Notes under the pieces: generated by a model
Databases searched by the model: none
Told to the model about the DNA's origin: nothing
What the model saw: only the letters and a program-made list of their open reading frames with translations
Made by a program: the position numbers and the translations under genes
Assembly (NCBI GenBank): GCA_035575515.1
Contig: DATLXU010000068.1
Coordinates: 1 to 64,000, forward strand
Reading direction: 5' to 3'
From: DATLXU01 sp035575515
Lineage (GTDB): Bacteria; Acidobacteriota; Blastocatellia; UBA7656
Length of the DNA: 64,000 nt
In this document: piece after piece, positions 16,728-25,221 of the stretch
Numbering within the stretch: the stretch's first letter is position 1
Layout: each line of letters opens with the position of its first letter

Positions 16728-18608
16728 TCACTTTGTGCCTGCGTTCGCTTGCTGCTTCAACACGCTCAGCTTCAGGTGTGATGCCATGCGCGCTGAGCGA
16801 TAGACGCGCTCCGTCGCCTTTTGAAAATCCTTCTCCGTCGCTTTGTAGATGTCTACGAACTTCTGCGGATTGCGATCAACGAGGGGGAACCAACTGCTTT
16901 GAATCTGAACCATAATGCGATGCCCTTTTTGAAATGTGTGGTTCACATCGGGCAACACAAATTCAACCTTATCAACCTTGTTGGGAATCATCGGCTCTGG
17001 ATTCGAGTAGCTGTTGCGAAATCTCGCGCGCATAGGCTCGCCGCGAACCAACATCTCGTAGCCGCCCATCCCCTGTCCTGCGTTGTCCGGATAGACATCA
17101 ATCACCTTCACGACGTAATCAGAATCGGTCCCGCTCGTCGAAACAAACAGGCTCGCCGTGATCGGCCCGGCTACAGTCACATCTTCTGTCAAAACATCTG
17201 TCTGATAGGTCAGCACGTCCGGCCTTCGCTCGGCGAATCGCTGATCGTCCGTCATGTACTCGCGCGTCATGCCGATTGCAATGTTATTGATGAAAGGCAC
17301 TGGCTTCGCCGGGTCGCTCACGTATTCGTCAAAGCCAGGTTGCGCTCCCGCAGGCGCAGTAAACGACAGTTTGCCTCCAGCGTGCAAATAAAGATTTTGT
17401 GTTTCTACATTTTTCGGCGGCCACGCGTCATAGGTCTTCCACGTATTCGTGCCAGTCTCGAAGACGTAAGCTTCGGGCAGTTTCAAATCGCCTTTGTCTT
17501 TCAGATAGTAATTGAAGAAAGGCAACTCGATGTTCTCGCGATAAAAGACGGAAGTCTTCGCGCCGAAGCTCACGCCGCCGAGACGTTCGCCGTCGCCGCG
17601 CGCCCATCCGCCGTGAAACCACGGACCCATCACGAGAATGTTGTACGCGCCGGGGTTCTGCTTCTCGATTGATTTGTAGGTGTTGAGCGCGCCGAACAGG
17701 TCTTCGGCGTCGAACCATCCGCCTACGGTCATCACGGCTGGCTTGATGTTCACAAGGTGCGGGCGCGTGTTTCGCGCTTTCCAGAAATCATCGTAGTTCG
17801 GATGATTCATCAGCTCATTCCAGAAAGCGATCTGGCCTTTGAAGTATTTGTCGTTCGAGTTGCGCAGCGGCCCCATCTGCAAGAAGAACTTGTAGCCGTC
17901 GTTCGTGCCTATCTCAAAGCCCGGCGGATACTCTGTCGTAGGCCCGCTGCGCGGGCGACCGAAGAAGTTGTAAAACAGAAAAGCGTGCGGCAGAAAGAAC
18001 GCGCCGTTGTGATGAAAGTCGTCACCGATGAACCAGTCGGCTATGGGCGCTTGCGGGGAGGCGGCTTTAAGCGCCGGATGCGCTTCCATTATTCCCATCG
18101 AAGTGTAAAAACCGGGATAAGAGATGCCCCACTGGCCGACGCGCCCGTTATTGTTAGGAATATTCTTGATGAGCCACTCGATTGTGTCGTAGGTGTCGGT
18201 GCTTTCGTCAGTGTCGGTCGGACCTGCTTTCTTAGCCTTGTGCGGGCGCACGTCCATGTACTCGCCTTCGCTCATGAAGCGACCGCGCACGTCCTGATAG
18301 ACGATGATGTAGCCTTCTTTTGCAAACAGCGGTGATGGGCCGATTGAGTCTTTGTACTTGTCCTCGCCGTAAGGCGCGACGCTGTAGGGCGTGCGATTGA
18401 GCAGTATCGGATATTTCTTCGAGGTGTCTTTCGGGATATAGACCGAAGTAAAAAGCTTCACGCCATCGCGCATCGGAATTCGGTATTCGTGCTTCGTGTA
18501 ATGTTCTTTGACGTTGAAAGTTTCCTGCGCCTGAGTCGGAATGACGACGAAGCTGAACAGTATTAAGCAAGCAAAAGCACTGAACGCGAATAGCCTTTGT
18601 GGTTTCAT
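16728..18608 (-). CDS. CocE/NonD-family serine hydrolase (alpha-amino acid ester hydrolase-like)
   Basis: 626 aa with a signal peptide (to about residue 27). An alpha/beta-hydrolase domain of the X-Pro dipeptidyl-peptidase S15 group carries nucleophile S163 in GISYPG, and GGWFDAED probably holds the acid. A C-terminal jelly-roll domain follows (from about 420). The block HPALKAASPQAPIADWFIGDD aligns by eye with alpha-amino acid ester hydrolases, including acidic residues of their carboxylate cluster. It would hydrolyse or transfer acyl groups of amino acid esters, amides or beta-lactams in the periplasm. True substrate unknown. Length is normal for the family. Confidence 0.87.
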   Translation of the reverse strand: MKPQRLFAFSAFACLILFSFVVIPTQAQETFNVKEHYTKHEYRIPMRDGVKLFTSVYIPKDTSKKYPILLNRTPYSVAPYGEDKYKDSIGPSPLFAKEGYIIVYQDVRGRFMSEGEYMDVRPHKAKKAGPTDTDESTDTYDTIEWLIKNIPNNNGRVGQWGISYPGFYTSMGIMEAHPALKAASPQAPIADWFIGDDFHHNGAFFLPHAFLFYNFFGRPRSGPTTEYPPGFEIGTNDGYKFFLQMGPLRNSNDKYFKGQIAFWNELMNHPNYDDFWKARNTRPHLVNIKPAVMTVGGWFDAEDLFGALNTYKSIEKQNPGAYNILVMGPWFHGGWARGDGERLGGVSFGAKTSVFYRENIELPFFNYYLKDKGDLKLPEAYVFETGTNTWKTYDAWPPKNVETQNLYLHAGGKLSFTAPAGAQPGFDEYVSDPAKPVPFINNIAIGMTREYMTDDQRFAERRPDVLTYQTDVLTEDVTVAGPITASLFVSTSGTDSDYVVKVIDVYPDNAGQGMGGYEMLVRGEPMRARFRNSYSNPEPMIPNKVDKVEFVLPDVNHTFQKGHRIMVQIQSSWFPLVDRNPQKFVDIYKATEKDFQKATERVYRSARMASHLKLSVLKQQANAGTK

Positions 18609-18686
18609 TGGTTTCTCCTCCCCTTTGTTTGAGAGCGTAGGTGCAAACTATCTTGACCTGTTAGTTCAATGCGGTTGAATGGAATG

Positions 18687-19685
18687 TCATGGCTGCTTTG
18701 CGGTCGCTGCGCGAGATTTGCGCTGCAAATCCCTGAGCGCGCGATAGCCAACGCGCTTCACGCCCTGCGATTCAAGCAGTCGGCGAATCTCTGCATCGTG
18801 CGTGAACAACTCGTACTCTGCCGCGCGATCTTCCCACGAGTTCGTTATGTGCTTAATCTCATCGCCCGGCTGCGCGGCGTGAATATAGAGTTCAGTCACG
18901 CCCGGCTTCAGGTTCGCAAGCTGCCGCTTCCAGTAATCCGCGACCGACTCGCCCTGCTTTCTGTCGCCGTAAATCAAATAGTCAGGACAGATTATTCCGT
19001 CGCTGTCGAGCTGCCCGCGCTGGTGGCCGCCGCCCATCGCTTGCAGCAGTTCCTGCGAACCCATCCGAAGCGGCAGGTCAAACTCTTTCGCAAGCCTTCG
19101 ATAAACCTGAAAGTACGCGTCGTTGTATTGCAGCGTGCCCATGTGCGAGTCGAGATGTGTCACGTCAATGCCTGCATCGAGCGCCTTCTTAATCTGCGCG
19201 CGAGCCTCGATGTATGCCTGCTCAGGCGTCGAGTTTTTATAAACGCTCGCGATGTCCGGCCACAAATACCCCTGCGGGTCGACAAGTCCGGGCACGTCGG
19301 TTTTGCTTGCGACGGGTCCCCACTTGTAGCCGCGCCACTCGGCTGTGTGCGTCAGGTGCAATCCGAAATCTGATTGCGGGTGCGACTTTGCGTAAGCGGC
19401 AATCTCAGGAAACCAGGGGCAGGGAACCATTATAGTCGCAGATGTTGCAAGCCCGTGCTCAAGCGCGTCAATCGCCGCAGCGTTCGCCGCGTGGCTGTTG
19501 GCTACGTCGTCAACGTTGATGATTAAGATTTTGTCGGTCGCTTTGAATCCCAATCGTTCGGCGAGCGTAGGCTTGCTCTGAGCGCGAGCGCCGCTGGCAA
19601 TATCAGTTGCCGGTTGCCTGATTGACTGAGCCGCAATGATTGAGGGCAGAGCGACGAGCATCAACAGCGTGATTTTGATTTTCAT
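18687..19685 (-). CDS. YdjC/ChbG-family carbohydrate deacetylase, secreted
   Basis: 332 aa with a signal peptide. The family metal site is visible: the DD of NVDDVANSH, then FGLHLTHTAEW, and the DSHMG motif. YdjC/ChbG enzymes remove N-acetyl groups from chito-oligosaccharides or related sugars. The ATG at 19685 has GGAGG close upstream and begins a standard signal sequence; an ATG at 19745 would place a hydrophobic stretch before it. Same strand as the CocE hydrolase 78 bases downstream, possibly one transcript. Confidence 0.83.
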   Translation of the reverse strand: MKIKITLLMLVALPSIIAAQSIRQPATDIASGARAQSKPTLAERLGFKATDKILIINVDDVANSHAANAAAIDALEHGLATSATIMVPCPWFPEIAAYAKSHPQSDFGLHLTHTAEWRGYKWGPVASKTDVPGLVDPQGYLWPDIASVYKNSTPEQAYIEARAQIKKALDAGIDVTHLDSHMGTLQYNDAYFQVYRRLAKEFDLPLRMGSQELLQAMGGGHQRGQLDSDGIICPDYLIYGDRKQGESVADYWKRQLANLKPGVTELYIHAAQPGDEIKHITNSWEDRAAEYELFTHDAEIRRLLESQGVKRVGYRALRDLQRKSRAATAKQP

Positions 19686-19727
19686 CGTGGAGCCTCCACT
19701 CTTGATGAGCACAAATAATAAAACCAC

Positions 19728-19781
19728 AAAGAGGCGAAGGCGCAAAGCGGAGTTCGTCCATCTTTGCCCGTTCGCCTCTTT
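19728..19781. repeat. 20-bp inverted repeat AAAGAGGCG...CGCCTCTTT
   Basis: Arms at 19728-19747 and 19762-19781 match at 18 of 20 positions around a 14-base loop. It lies upstream of the deacetylase gene and downstream of the 353-aa gene on the same strand, where it could terminate the latter. Same word family as the elements at 16625 and 63295. Confidence 0.6.
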
Positions 19782-19862
19782 ATCGCTTATCGTTCAGCGA
19801 AATTGATTAAACAACGTCGCGCTGCAAAGGCCCTTCAATCGCTCTGTATGAACAACCGCATC

Positions 19863-20924
19863 TCACGGCTTCTTCGTCGCATCAGGTTTAGTCGCAGGTT
19901 TCGTCTGAGTCTTATCGCCCGGTTTTGCCTCCTGCTTTGCAGCCGCAGGCCTCATCGCGTTGCTGACGAGAGACGCCACGACTGATTGCGGAATTGCAGC
20001 CTGCATATGCACTTCGCGCGCTTCGGTTGTTATCTTCAATCCGTTGACTATGTTCTTAATGGTCGGGTCGGTTATGCTCCCGGCTGCCATGCCTATGCCC
20101 ATCTGAGCCAGCCCGCTGAGCGTGTTAGCCTGCTCGGCGTTCGCCACGCGAATCATCAGCGCAAGGGGAAAGTTCGCAGCGTCCATTCCGACTGTAAGCA
20201 AAACTTGATCTATGCCGGAAATCATATTGACCACTTCCGTATTGCCTTTCATCTCTGCCGGAAGAAAGTTGGCAATCGCGCCCGGCTGAAAGACCGCCGC
20301 GAAGTTTAACAGCGCGCTTGTGTCGCGTGTGGCCAGCGCGACAAGCTCAGGATTGATCCGTTTAGCTTCGCCGTCGGCGTTAAGCGCGTCCTTCACGTAA
20401 GCGAGCGCGCCGCCGACGAGTGTGTTCGCATCGAGCGACGCCAGCGCAAGCTCTGTGAGTCCACCGGGCAGCGGGCTTTTCGCGCCCGGCCCCATCAGTT
20501 GTGTAAGATTCAGAATCGTTATCGTCTTCGAGCCGACCTTTTGCTCGGTGAATTTGCCTTGCAATCCCATGCGCGCAAGCGACAGCATCGCATCTGCGTT
20601 GAACGATCCGCGCACGGAAAACAAAATTTCAGGCCCCTGTCCTTGCATCAGCCCTTTGAAACGCAGGCCGACCACCGCGCTGTCGAGGCTCGACAGGTCG
20701 ACGCCGAATTGTTTGGCCTTATCGAGATGGGTCTTGACCTTTGCGTATTCAGCCTCAGGCAGAATGCGCGGGAGGACTTCGTTGATGACGCGGCGCGCGT
20801 TTACGACTGCGAGCGCGTCGGATTCGGGGAGGTTAGCAAGCTGACTCGACTGGGCCTGCGCCGTTGCAGTTAAGGCGACAGCCGCGAGCGCGAATATAAG
20901 CATTATGTGAATTCTCTTTTTCAT
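19863..20924 (-). CDS. secreted hypothetical protein, 353 aa
   Basis: A signal peptide ends near QAQSS, followed by about 300 residues of mixed alpha/beta sequence and a low-complexity Lys/Pro/Thr tail (KPGDKTQTKPATKP). The body repeatedly has small-residue helices and refers to no catalytic motif I know. It resembles long conserved hypotheticals of Acidobacteria (DUF3352-like in style), but I cannot assign a family. The tail suggests a disordered or wall-interacting end. Single gene with its own upstream region of about 155 bases before the next stop. Confidence 0.65.
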   Translation of the reverse strand: MKKRIHIMLIFALAAVALTATAQAQSSQLANLPESDALAVVNARRVINEVLPRILPEAEYAKVKTHLDKAKQFGVDLSSLDSAVVGLRFKGLMQGQGPEILFSVRGSFNADAMLSLARMGLQGKFTEQKVGSKTITILNLTQLMGPGAKSPLPGGLTELALASLDANTLVGGALAYVKDALNADGEAKRINPELVALATRDTSALLNFAAVFQPGAIANFLPAEMKGNTEVVNMISGIDQVLLTVGMDAANFPLALMIRVANAEQANTLSGLAQMGIGMAAGSITDPTIKNIVNGLKITTEAREVHMQAAIPQSVVASLVSNAMRPAAAKQEAKPGDKTQTKPATKPDATKKP

Positions 20925-21080
20925 GTTTCAATCCTACCTTCTTTTAGTCTTACCTTTCATAAAGAGGGCAAGCGTCGTGCGCATAACTCAGGCTATGTCA
21001 AATTCGCGGCGGGCGTCAACTATTTCTGCGGTTCGCTGCATCCTATGCGCGATGCAAAATGCGCGCAGAGTATATACCAC

Positions 21081-21626
21081 TTAACGCCTGCCGTGTGTAT
21101 GAAACCATTCGGTGATTATCTCGCGCACCTTCGAGCCTTCGCGCTGGCCGCGCACAGCGTTGAGCGCTTCAATCCACGCCTTATCTCCTTGACGGTACAC
21201 GCCTACCCAGTAGGGGACGTGAATAGTCTCAAGGTAAAGCCCTCTCACCTGCGGGTTCTTCACTCGAAAGAATCCCTTCAGATAAAGCCCGCGCTTAATC
21301 TTTTCTTCGAGAAGCTCAAGCGAGCGCGCTTCGCTCAACGCCGCTTCTAAAGCGCGCTCGCTTGAAATAATCTCCCGCTCGCTTGCTGCTGGCGGCTGGT
21401 CGAATGCGTAAGGATCGAGCGCGCCTGTCACCGCATCAATCGCCATAACCTTCGTTACCGTTACGTCGGCGTTGGTTATAAATGTCTCAAAGAGACGATA
21501 GGGAATATAGAACTCTACGATGAGGGCCAGTCGCCCGCGTCTTATCTCGCGAACGAAACCTTTGAGCTTTCGGGCAGCTTCGTCGCGCGTGACGGTTGGC
21601 TTCAAACTGGTTATTGACGCTGGCAT
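21081..21626 (-). CDS. hypothetical soluble protein behind the symporter, 181 aa
   Basis: No signal peptide or membrane span. I do not recognise a family. It has a basic N-terminus, a predicted beta-rich start (LALIVEFYIPYRLFETFI) and a C-terminal segment with ETIHVPYWVGVYR. It starts 9 bases after the stop of the SSS symporter gene and is presumably co-transcribed with it. A link with transport or with use of the imported solute is possible but not shown. Confidence 0.55.
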   Translation of the reverse strand: MPASITSLKPTVTRDEAARKLKGFVREIRRGRLALIVEFYIPYRLFETFITNADVTVTKVMAIDAVTGALDPYAFDQPPAASEREIISSERALEAALSEARSLELLEEKIKRGLYLKGFFRVKNPQVRGLYLETIHVPYWVGVYRQGDKAWIEALNAVRGQREGSKVREIITEWFHTHGRR

Positions 21627-21635
21627 TGCGCCATC

Positions 21636-23321
21636 TCAGGCGAAGTAGACCCAGAGCGCGATCATCGTAATTATGAGCAGCCCCGCAAACATCGCTGCGA
21701 GCCTTCTCCCTTGCGGCGTTTCAGGCTCAAGCTCGGCTGCTAGCGCGCTTGGAGCTTCCGTCTTGCTTGTGTCAATCGCTTCGTTGACCGTCTGCCAAGT
21801 CAGGCCCGCAACTTTGCGCCGTTCCGGAGCAGGCGTCATAAGGCTGACGACGATGAGCACGATGACGCAGACGACGAACATCATCACCGCAAAATGCAGG
21901 AAGTTCATCGTTACATAAGAGTGGAGAACGCCCGACAGCCCTTCGCCCTTCGGATAAGCCACTTCGTAAATAAATCGAATGGCTCCGAGCGCGAACCCTA
22001 CGAGCAGCGAGACAATCGCCCCTTGCCCGTTGATTCGCTTCCAGAAGACGCCGAGCAGAAATACAGCCGCGATTGGCGGCGAGATGTACGCCTGCACGCT
22101 TTGAAGATAGACATAAAGCTGATCGCTGATGCGGCCCATGAAGGGTATCCAGGCAAGACCGAGCAGTACCATGATCGTAGTCGCAATGCGGCCAACGAAA
22201 ACTAATTGCTTCTCAGATGCCTGCGGCCTGATCTTTTTGTAGAAGTCCATAGTGAATATGGTCGAGCTTGAATTGAATACCGCGCTGAGGCTCGACATCA
22301 ACGCAGCGAGCATCGCCGCGACCATGATTCCCAAAAGGCCGACCGGCATCAGTTCAACGACGAGCGTCGGGAACGCCGCGTTTGAATTCTTGGCCATCTC
22401 AACAGGGAACTTCGCGCGGGCGATCATTCCGGGAACTATCAGCATGAAGACCGGTAGTATTTTCAAAAAGCCAGCCACGACGGTTCCGCCTTTTGCGTGG
22501 CTCACGTTCTTTGCCGAAAGCACGCGTTGCACAATCACCTGATCCGTGCACCAGTACCATATGCCTAAGATAGGCGCGCCGAAAAAGATTCCGGTCCATG
22601 GGAAATCCGGGTGCGACGACGGCTTCATCATGTGAAAGAAATCTTCGGGCACGCTCGCACGAAGGCCCGACCACCCGCCGACTTGATCGAGTCCGATGAA
22701 CATAAGAGCGAGCGCGCCGATGACGAGTATCACTGTTTGAATCACTTCAGTGTAGATGACGGCAGCAAGTCCGCCCGCGATGGTGTAGATGCCTGTCGCG
22801 ATGATGAGCGCAAACGCGCTCTGCCACATCGTCCAGCCCAGAACCTTTTCGAGCACTATCGCGCCCGCAAATATCGCTACTGCAATCTTCGTGAAGATGT
22901 AGGCGATGATCGAGATGCTCGCAAGATAGGTTCGGCACGCAGGATTGTATCGCCGCTCAAGAAACTCAGGCATCGTGTAGACGTTCGAGCGCAGGTAGAA
23001 CGGCACGAAGACCCAGCCTAGTATCAGCACGATGATCGAAGCGAGCCATTCGAAATGGCCGACGGCAAGCCCTGAGGCCGCGCCTGTTCCCGCAAGTCCT
23101 ATGAAGTGTTCGCTTCCGATGTTTGATGAAAAGAGCGAAGCGCCAATCGCCCACCACGCAACGTCGCGGCTCGCGAGAAAGTAATCGGCGCTCGTGCGCT
23201 CTTTGCGCGCGAAGTAGTAGCCGATGGCGAGGATGATGATGAAGTAAAGGGCGAGAACTACAATATCAACTGCTACAAGGTTGGCGCGGAATGCTTGAAA
23301 CAACAAGAGCGTTGAATGCAT
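21636..23321 (-). CDS. sodium:solute symporter (SSS/SLC5 family)
   Basis: 561 aa with about 14 predicted membrane segments. The N-terminal SSS pattern is clear: TSADYFLASRDVAWWAIGASLFSSNIGSEHF, then TMPEFLERRYN. The last helix ends IALWVYFA. It resembles the sugar/myo-inositol (SGLT-like) branch rather than the proline or pantothenate branches. AGGAGA precedes the ATG. It lies 14 bases downstream of the CRTAC1 lipoprotein gene and 9 bases upstream of the 181-aa unknown. The transported solute cannot be told from sequence. Confidence 0.88.
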   Translation of the reverse strand: MHSTLLLFQAFRANLVAVDIVVLALYFIIILAIGYYFARKERTSADYFLASRDVAWWAIGASLFSSNIGSEHFIGLAGTGAASGLAVGHFEWLASIIVLILGWVFVPFYLRSNVYTMPEFLERRYNPACRTYLASISIIAYIFTKIAVAIFAGAIVLEKVLGWTMWQSAFALIIATGIYTIAGGLAAVIYTEVIQTVILVIGALALMFIGLDQVGGWSGLRASVPEDFFHMMKPSSHPDFPWTGIFFGAPILGIWYWCTDQVIVQRVLSAKNVSHAKGGTVVAGFLKILPVFMLIVPGMIARAKFPVEMAKNSNAAFPTLVVELMPVGLLGIMVAAMLAALMSSLSAVFNSSSTIFTMDFYKKIRPQASEKQLVFVGRIATTIMVLLGLAWIPFMGRISDQLYVYLQSVQAYISPPIAAVFLLGVFWKRINGQGAIVSLLVGFALGAIRFIYEVAYPKGEGLSGVLHSYVTMNFLHFAVMMFVVCVIVLIVVSLMTPAPERRKVAGLTWQTVNEAIDTSKTEAPSALAAELEPETPQGRRLAAMFAGLLIITMIALWVYFA

Positions 23322-23335
23322 GTTCTCTCCTAAGT

Positions 23336-25123
23336 TTATGGGTTAGTGAAAATTATCGGCTGAGCCGAGATGATTCCTTTGCCTTCTTCGATGACAATTG
23401 ATTGGTTGGCGTTAACATCTGTCAGAGAGTCAACGCGCCCGCTCGGCCAAGTGATTTCTATGCTCGCCACTTTTTCGGCCTTGCCCAATCCGAAAGTAAC
23501 GGGCAGTTCGCTTTGCGACGCGTAGCTCGATCCGGTCTTCACCGTGTTCCAGAGTCTGGCCTTGTCGTCAACTTTGACGACTATCTTCGCGCCTATCGCG
23601 TCGCGATTCGATTGCGAGCCGACCGCCTTGATGCGAAGTAGATTGTTCTGATTGCCTCCATCATTGCGCAAGAGCCGCGCCGGGCCGTTGTTTGTAGTAA
23701 TCAGTAGATCGAGGTCACCGTCATTATCGAAATCGCCGTAAGCTGCGCCGCGCCCGACCATCGCCTGAGCGAACGCTTTGCCCATCGCGCTTGAGACTTC
23801 TTCAAACCTCTTTTTTCCGAGATTACGGAACAGGTGCGGCGGCTCGGCGTATTTCACCTTCGGCTGAACCGCATTTATGTCGTCGGCAACGTGGCCGTTC
23901 GCTGCGAAGATGTCGAGCAAGCCGTCGTTGTCGTAATCGAAAAAGAAACACGCGAAGGTGAGCGTGAGCAACGATGCCTGGCCAATGGTCGAAGTTGGCG
24001 CTTCGTCAATGAACAGCCCCTTGCCTTCGTTGTGATAGAGCGCCATCATCTCGTTCGAGAAGTTCCCGATTATCAAGCTCTGTCGGCCTGAGCCGTCGTA
24101 GTCAGCCGCGTCAACTCCCATCCCGGCGCGGGCCTTGCCCTCTTCGCTGAACGCAACGCCCGCGACCGTAGCAGTATCCGTGAACGTGCCGTTGCCGTTG
24201 TTATGGTAGAGCTTGTTCGGCTGCGTGTCGTTTGCGACGAATAAATCCGTCCAGCCGTCCGAGTCGAAATCAATCAGCGCGACGCCGAGCGATTTCGAGG
24301 TCGGGTCTTCGAGTCCCGCTTTTTCAGTCACGTCTTCAAATATGCCGTTGCCGCGATTGTGATAAAGCGTCGGGCTTTGCCCCTTGTAGCTTTCGGGCGT
24401 GCAGTAGGATTTCGTTTTGCCGTCTAGCGTGCAGTAGAGGTCTTTTTCAATTGACCAGTCGACGTAGTTCGCAACGAACAGATCGAGCCGCCCGTCCTTG
24501 TCATAATCGAACCACACGGCGCTCGTCGAAAAGCCCGGATCACCTGTGCCCGTTGTCGCAGTCACGTCGACGAACTTGCCGCCGCCGACGTTGCGAAACA
24601 GATGATTTGGACCGAGGCAGGTTATGTATATGTCGGTGTTGCCGTCGTTGTCGTAATCGGCGGCGGCGCAGCCGATGCCGTACATCTCGACGGCTAGTCC
24701 TGACTCTCGCGTGACGTCGGTGAAAGTGCCGTTGCGGTTGTTGTGATAAAGCGCCATGAGCGACTTTGCGCCTTTGTGGTCGGGCCAGTTCATCGAGTTG
24801 ATTAATAGAATGTCTTGCCAGCCGTCGTTGTCGTAATCCAAAAAGGCGCAGCCTGAGCCGATAGTTTCGGGCAGGTACTTTTTGCCGTAGGCTCCGCTGT
24901 TGTGCTTGAAATGAATCCCGGCCTGCGCGGTCACGTCTGTGAATTGCAGCGGGCCTGAATAGCGCGGGGCATCCGTAGGCGCGGGCGCTGCTTCCTGATT
25001 TGTTGCTTGCTCTGCGTCTTTGTTTTGAGCGGTCGCCTGCTCGGCTGTTGGAACTTTCACGCAGCCCGCAAGTGGCGAGAGCATGAGAAGAATGAGAGCA
25101 TAAACGATAAAACTTCTTTGCAT
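23336..25123 (-). CDS. CRTAC1-family lipoprotein (FG-GAP/VCBS propeller plus ASPIC/UnbV)
   Basis: 595 aa. A lipobox-like LAGC near residue 20 is followed by repeated FG-GAP/VCBS blades with D-x-D-x-DG calcium-type loops (for example DYDNDGWQD, DYDNDGNTD, DFDNDGDLD). The C-terminal ASPIC/UnbV domain has the typical IEITWPSGRVD. This is a secreted seven-blade propeller, perhaps carbohydrate- or protein-binding. The ATG at 25123 gives a clean lipoprotein signal; an upstream in-frame ATG at 25186 lies within an inverted repeat. It follows the pentaheme-TPR gene and precedes the SSS symporter in one minus-strand run. Confidence 0.87.
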   Translation of the reverse strand: MQRSFIVYALILLMLSPLAGCVKVPTAEQATAQNKDAEQATNQEAAPAPTDAPRYSGPLQFTDVTAQAGIHFKHNSGAYGKKYLPETIGSGCAFLDYDNDGWQDILLINSMNWPDHKGAKSLMALYHNNRNGTFTDVTRESGLAVEMYGIGCAAADYDNDGNTDIYITCLGPNHLFRNVGGGKFVDVTATTGTGDPGFSTSAVWFDYDKDGRLDLFVANYVDWSIEKDLYCTLDGKTKSYCTPESYKGQSPTLYHNRGNGIFEDVTEKAGLEDPTSKSLGVALIDFDSDGWTDLFVANDTQPNKLYHNNGNGTFTDTATVAGVAFSEEGKARAGMGVDAADYDGSGRQSLIIGNFSNEMMALYHNEGKGLFIDEAPTSTIGQASLLTLTFACFFFDYDNDGLLDIFAANGHVADDINAVQPKVKYAEPPHLFRNLGKKRFEEVSSAMGKAFAQAMVGRGAAYGDFDNDGDLDLLITTNNGPARLLRNDGGNQNNLLRIKAVGSQSNRDAIGAKIVVKVDDKARLWNTVKTGSSYASQSELPVTFGLGKAEKVASIEITWPSGRVDSLTDVNANQSIVIEEGKGIISAQPIIFTNP

Positions 25124-25160
25124 CACACCTATCCTTGAATTGATCGAGAAATAAAACCAA

Positions 25161-25216
25161 CCGCCAAGACGCCAAGAGATTGTCAAGAACTCATGTGTCC
25201 TTGGCAGTTATTGGCT
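25161..25216. repeat. GCCAAGACGCCAAG-type inverted repeat
   Basis: GCCAAGACGCCAAG near 25163-25176 is the imperfect complement of CTTGGCAGTTATTGGC (about 25200-25215). It sits between the pentaheme-TPR gene and the CRTAC1 gene, both on the minus strand, so it may attenuate transcription between them or be a neutral repeat. Confidence 0.4.
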
Positions 25217-25221
25217 CACGC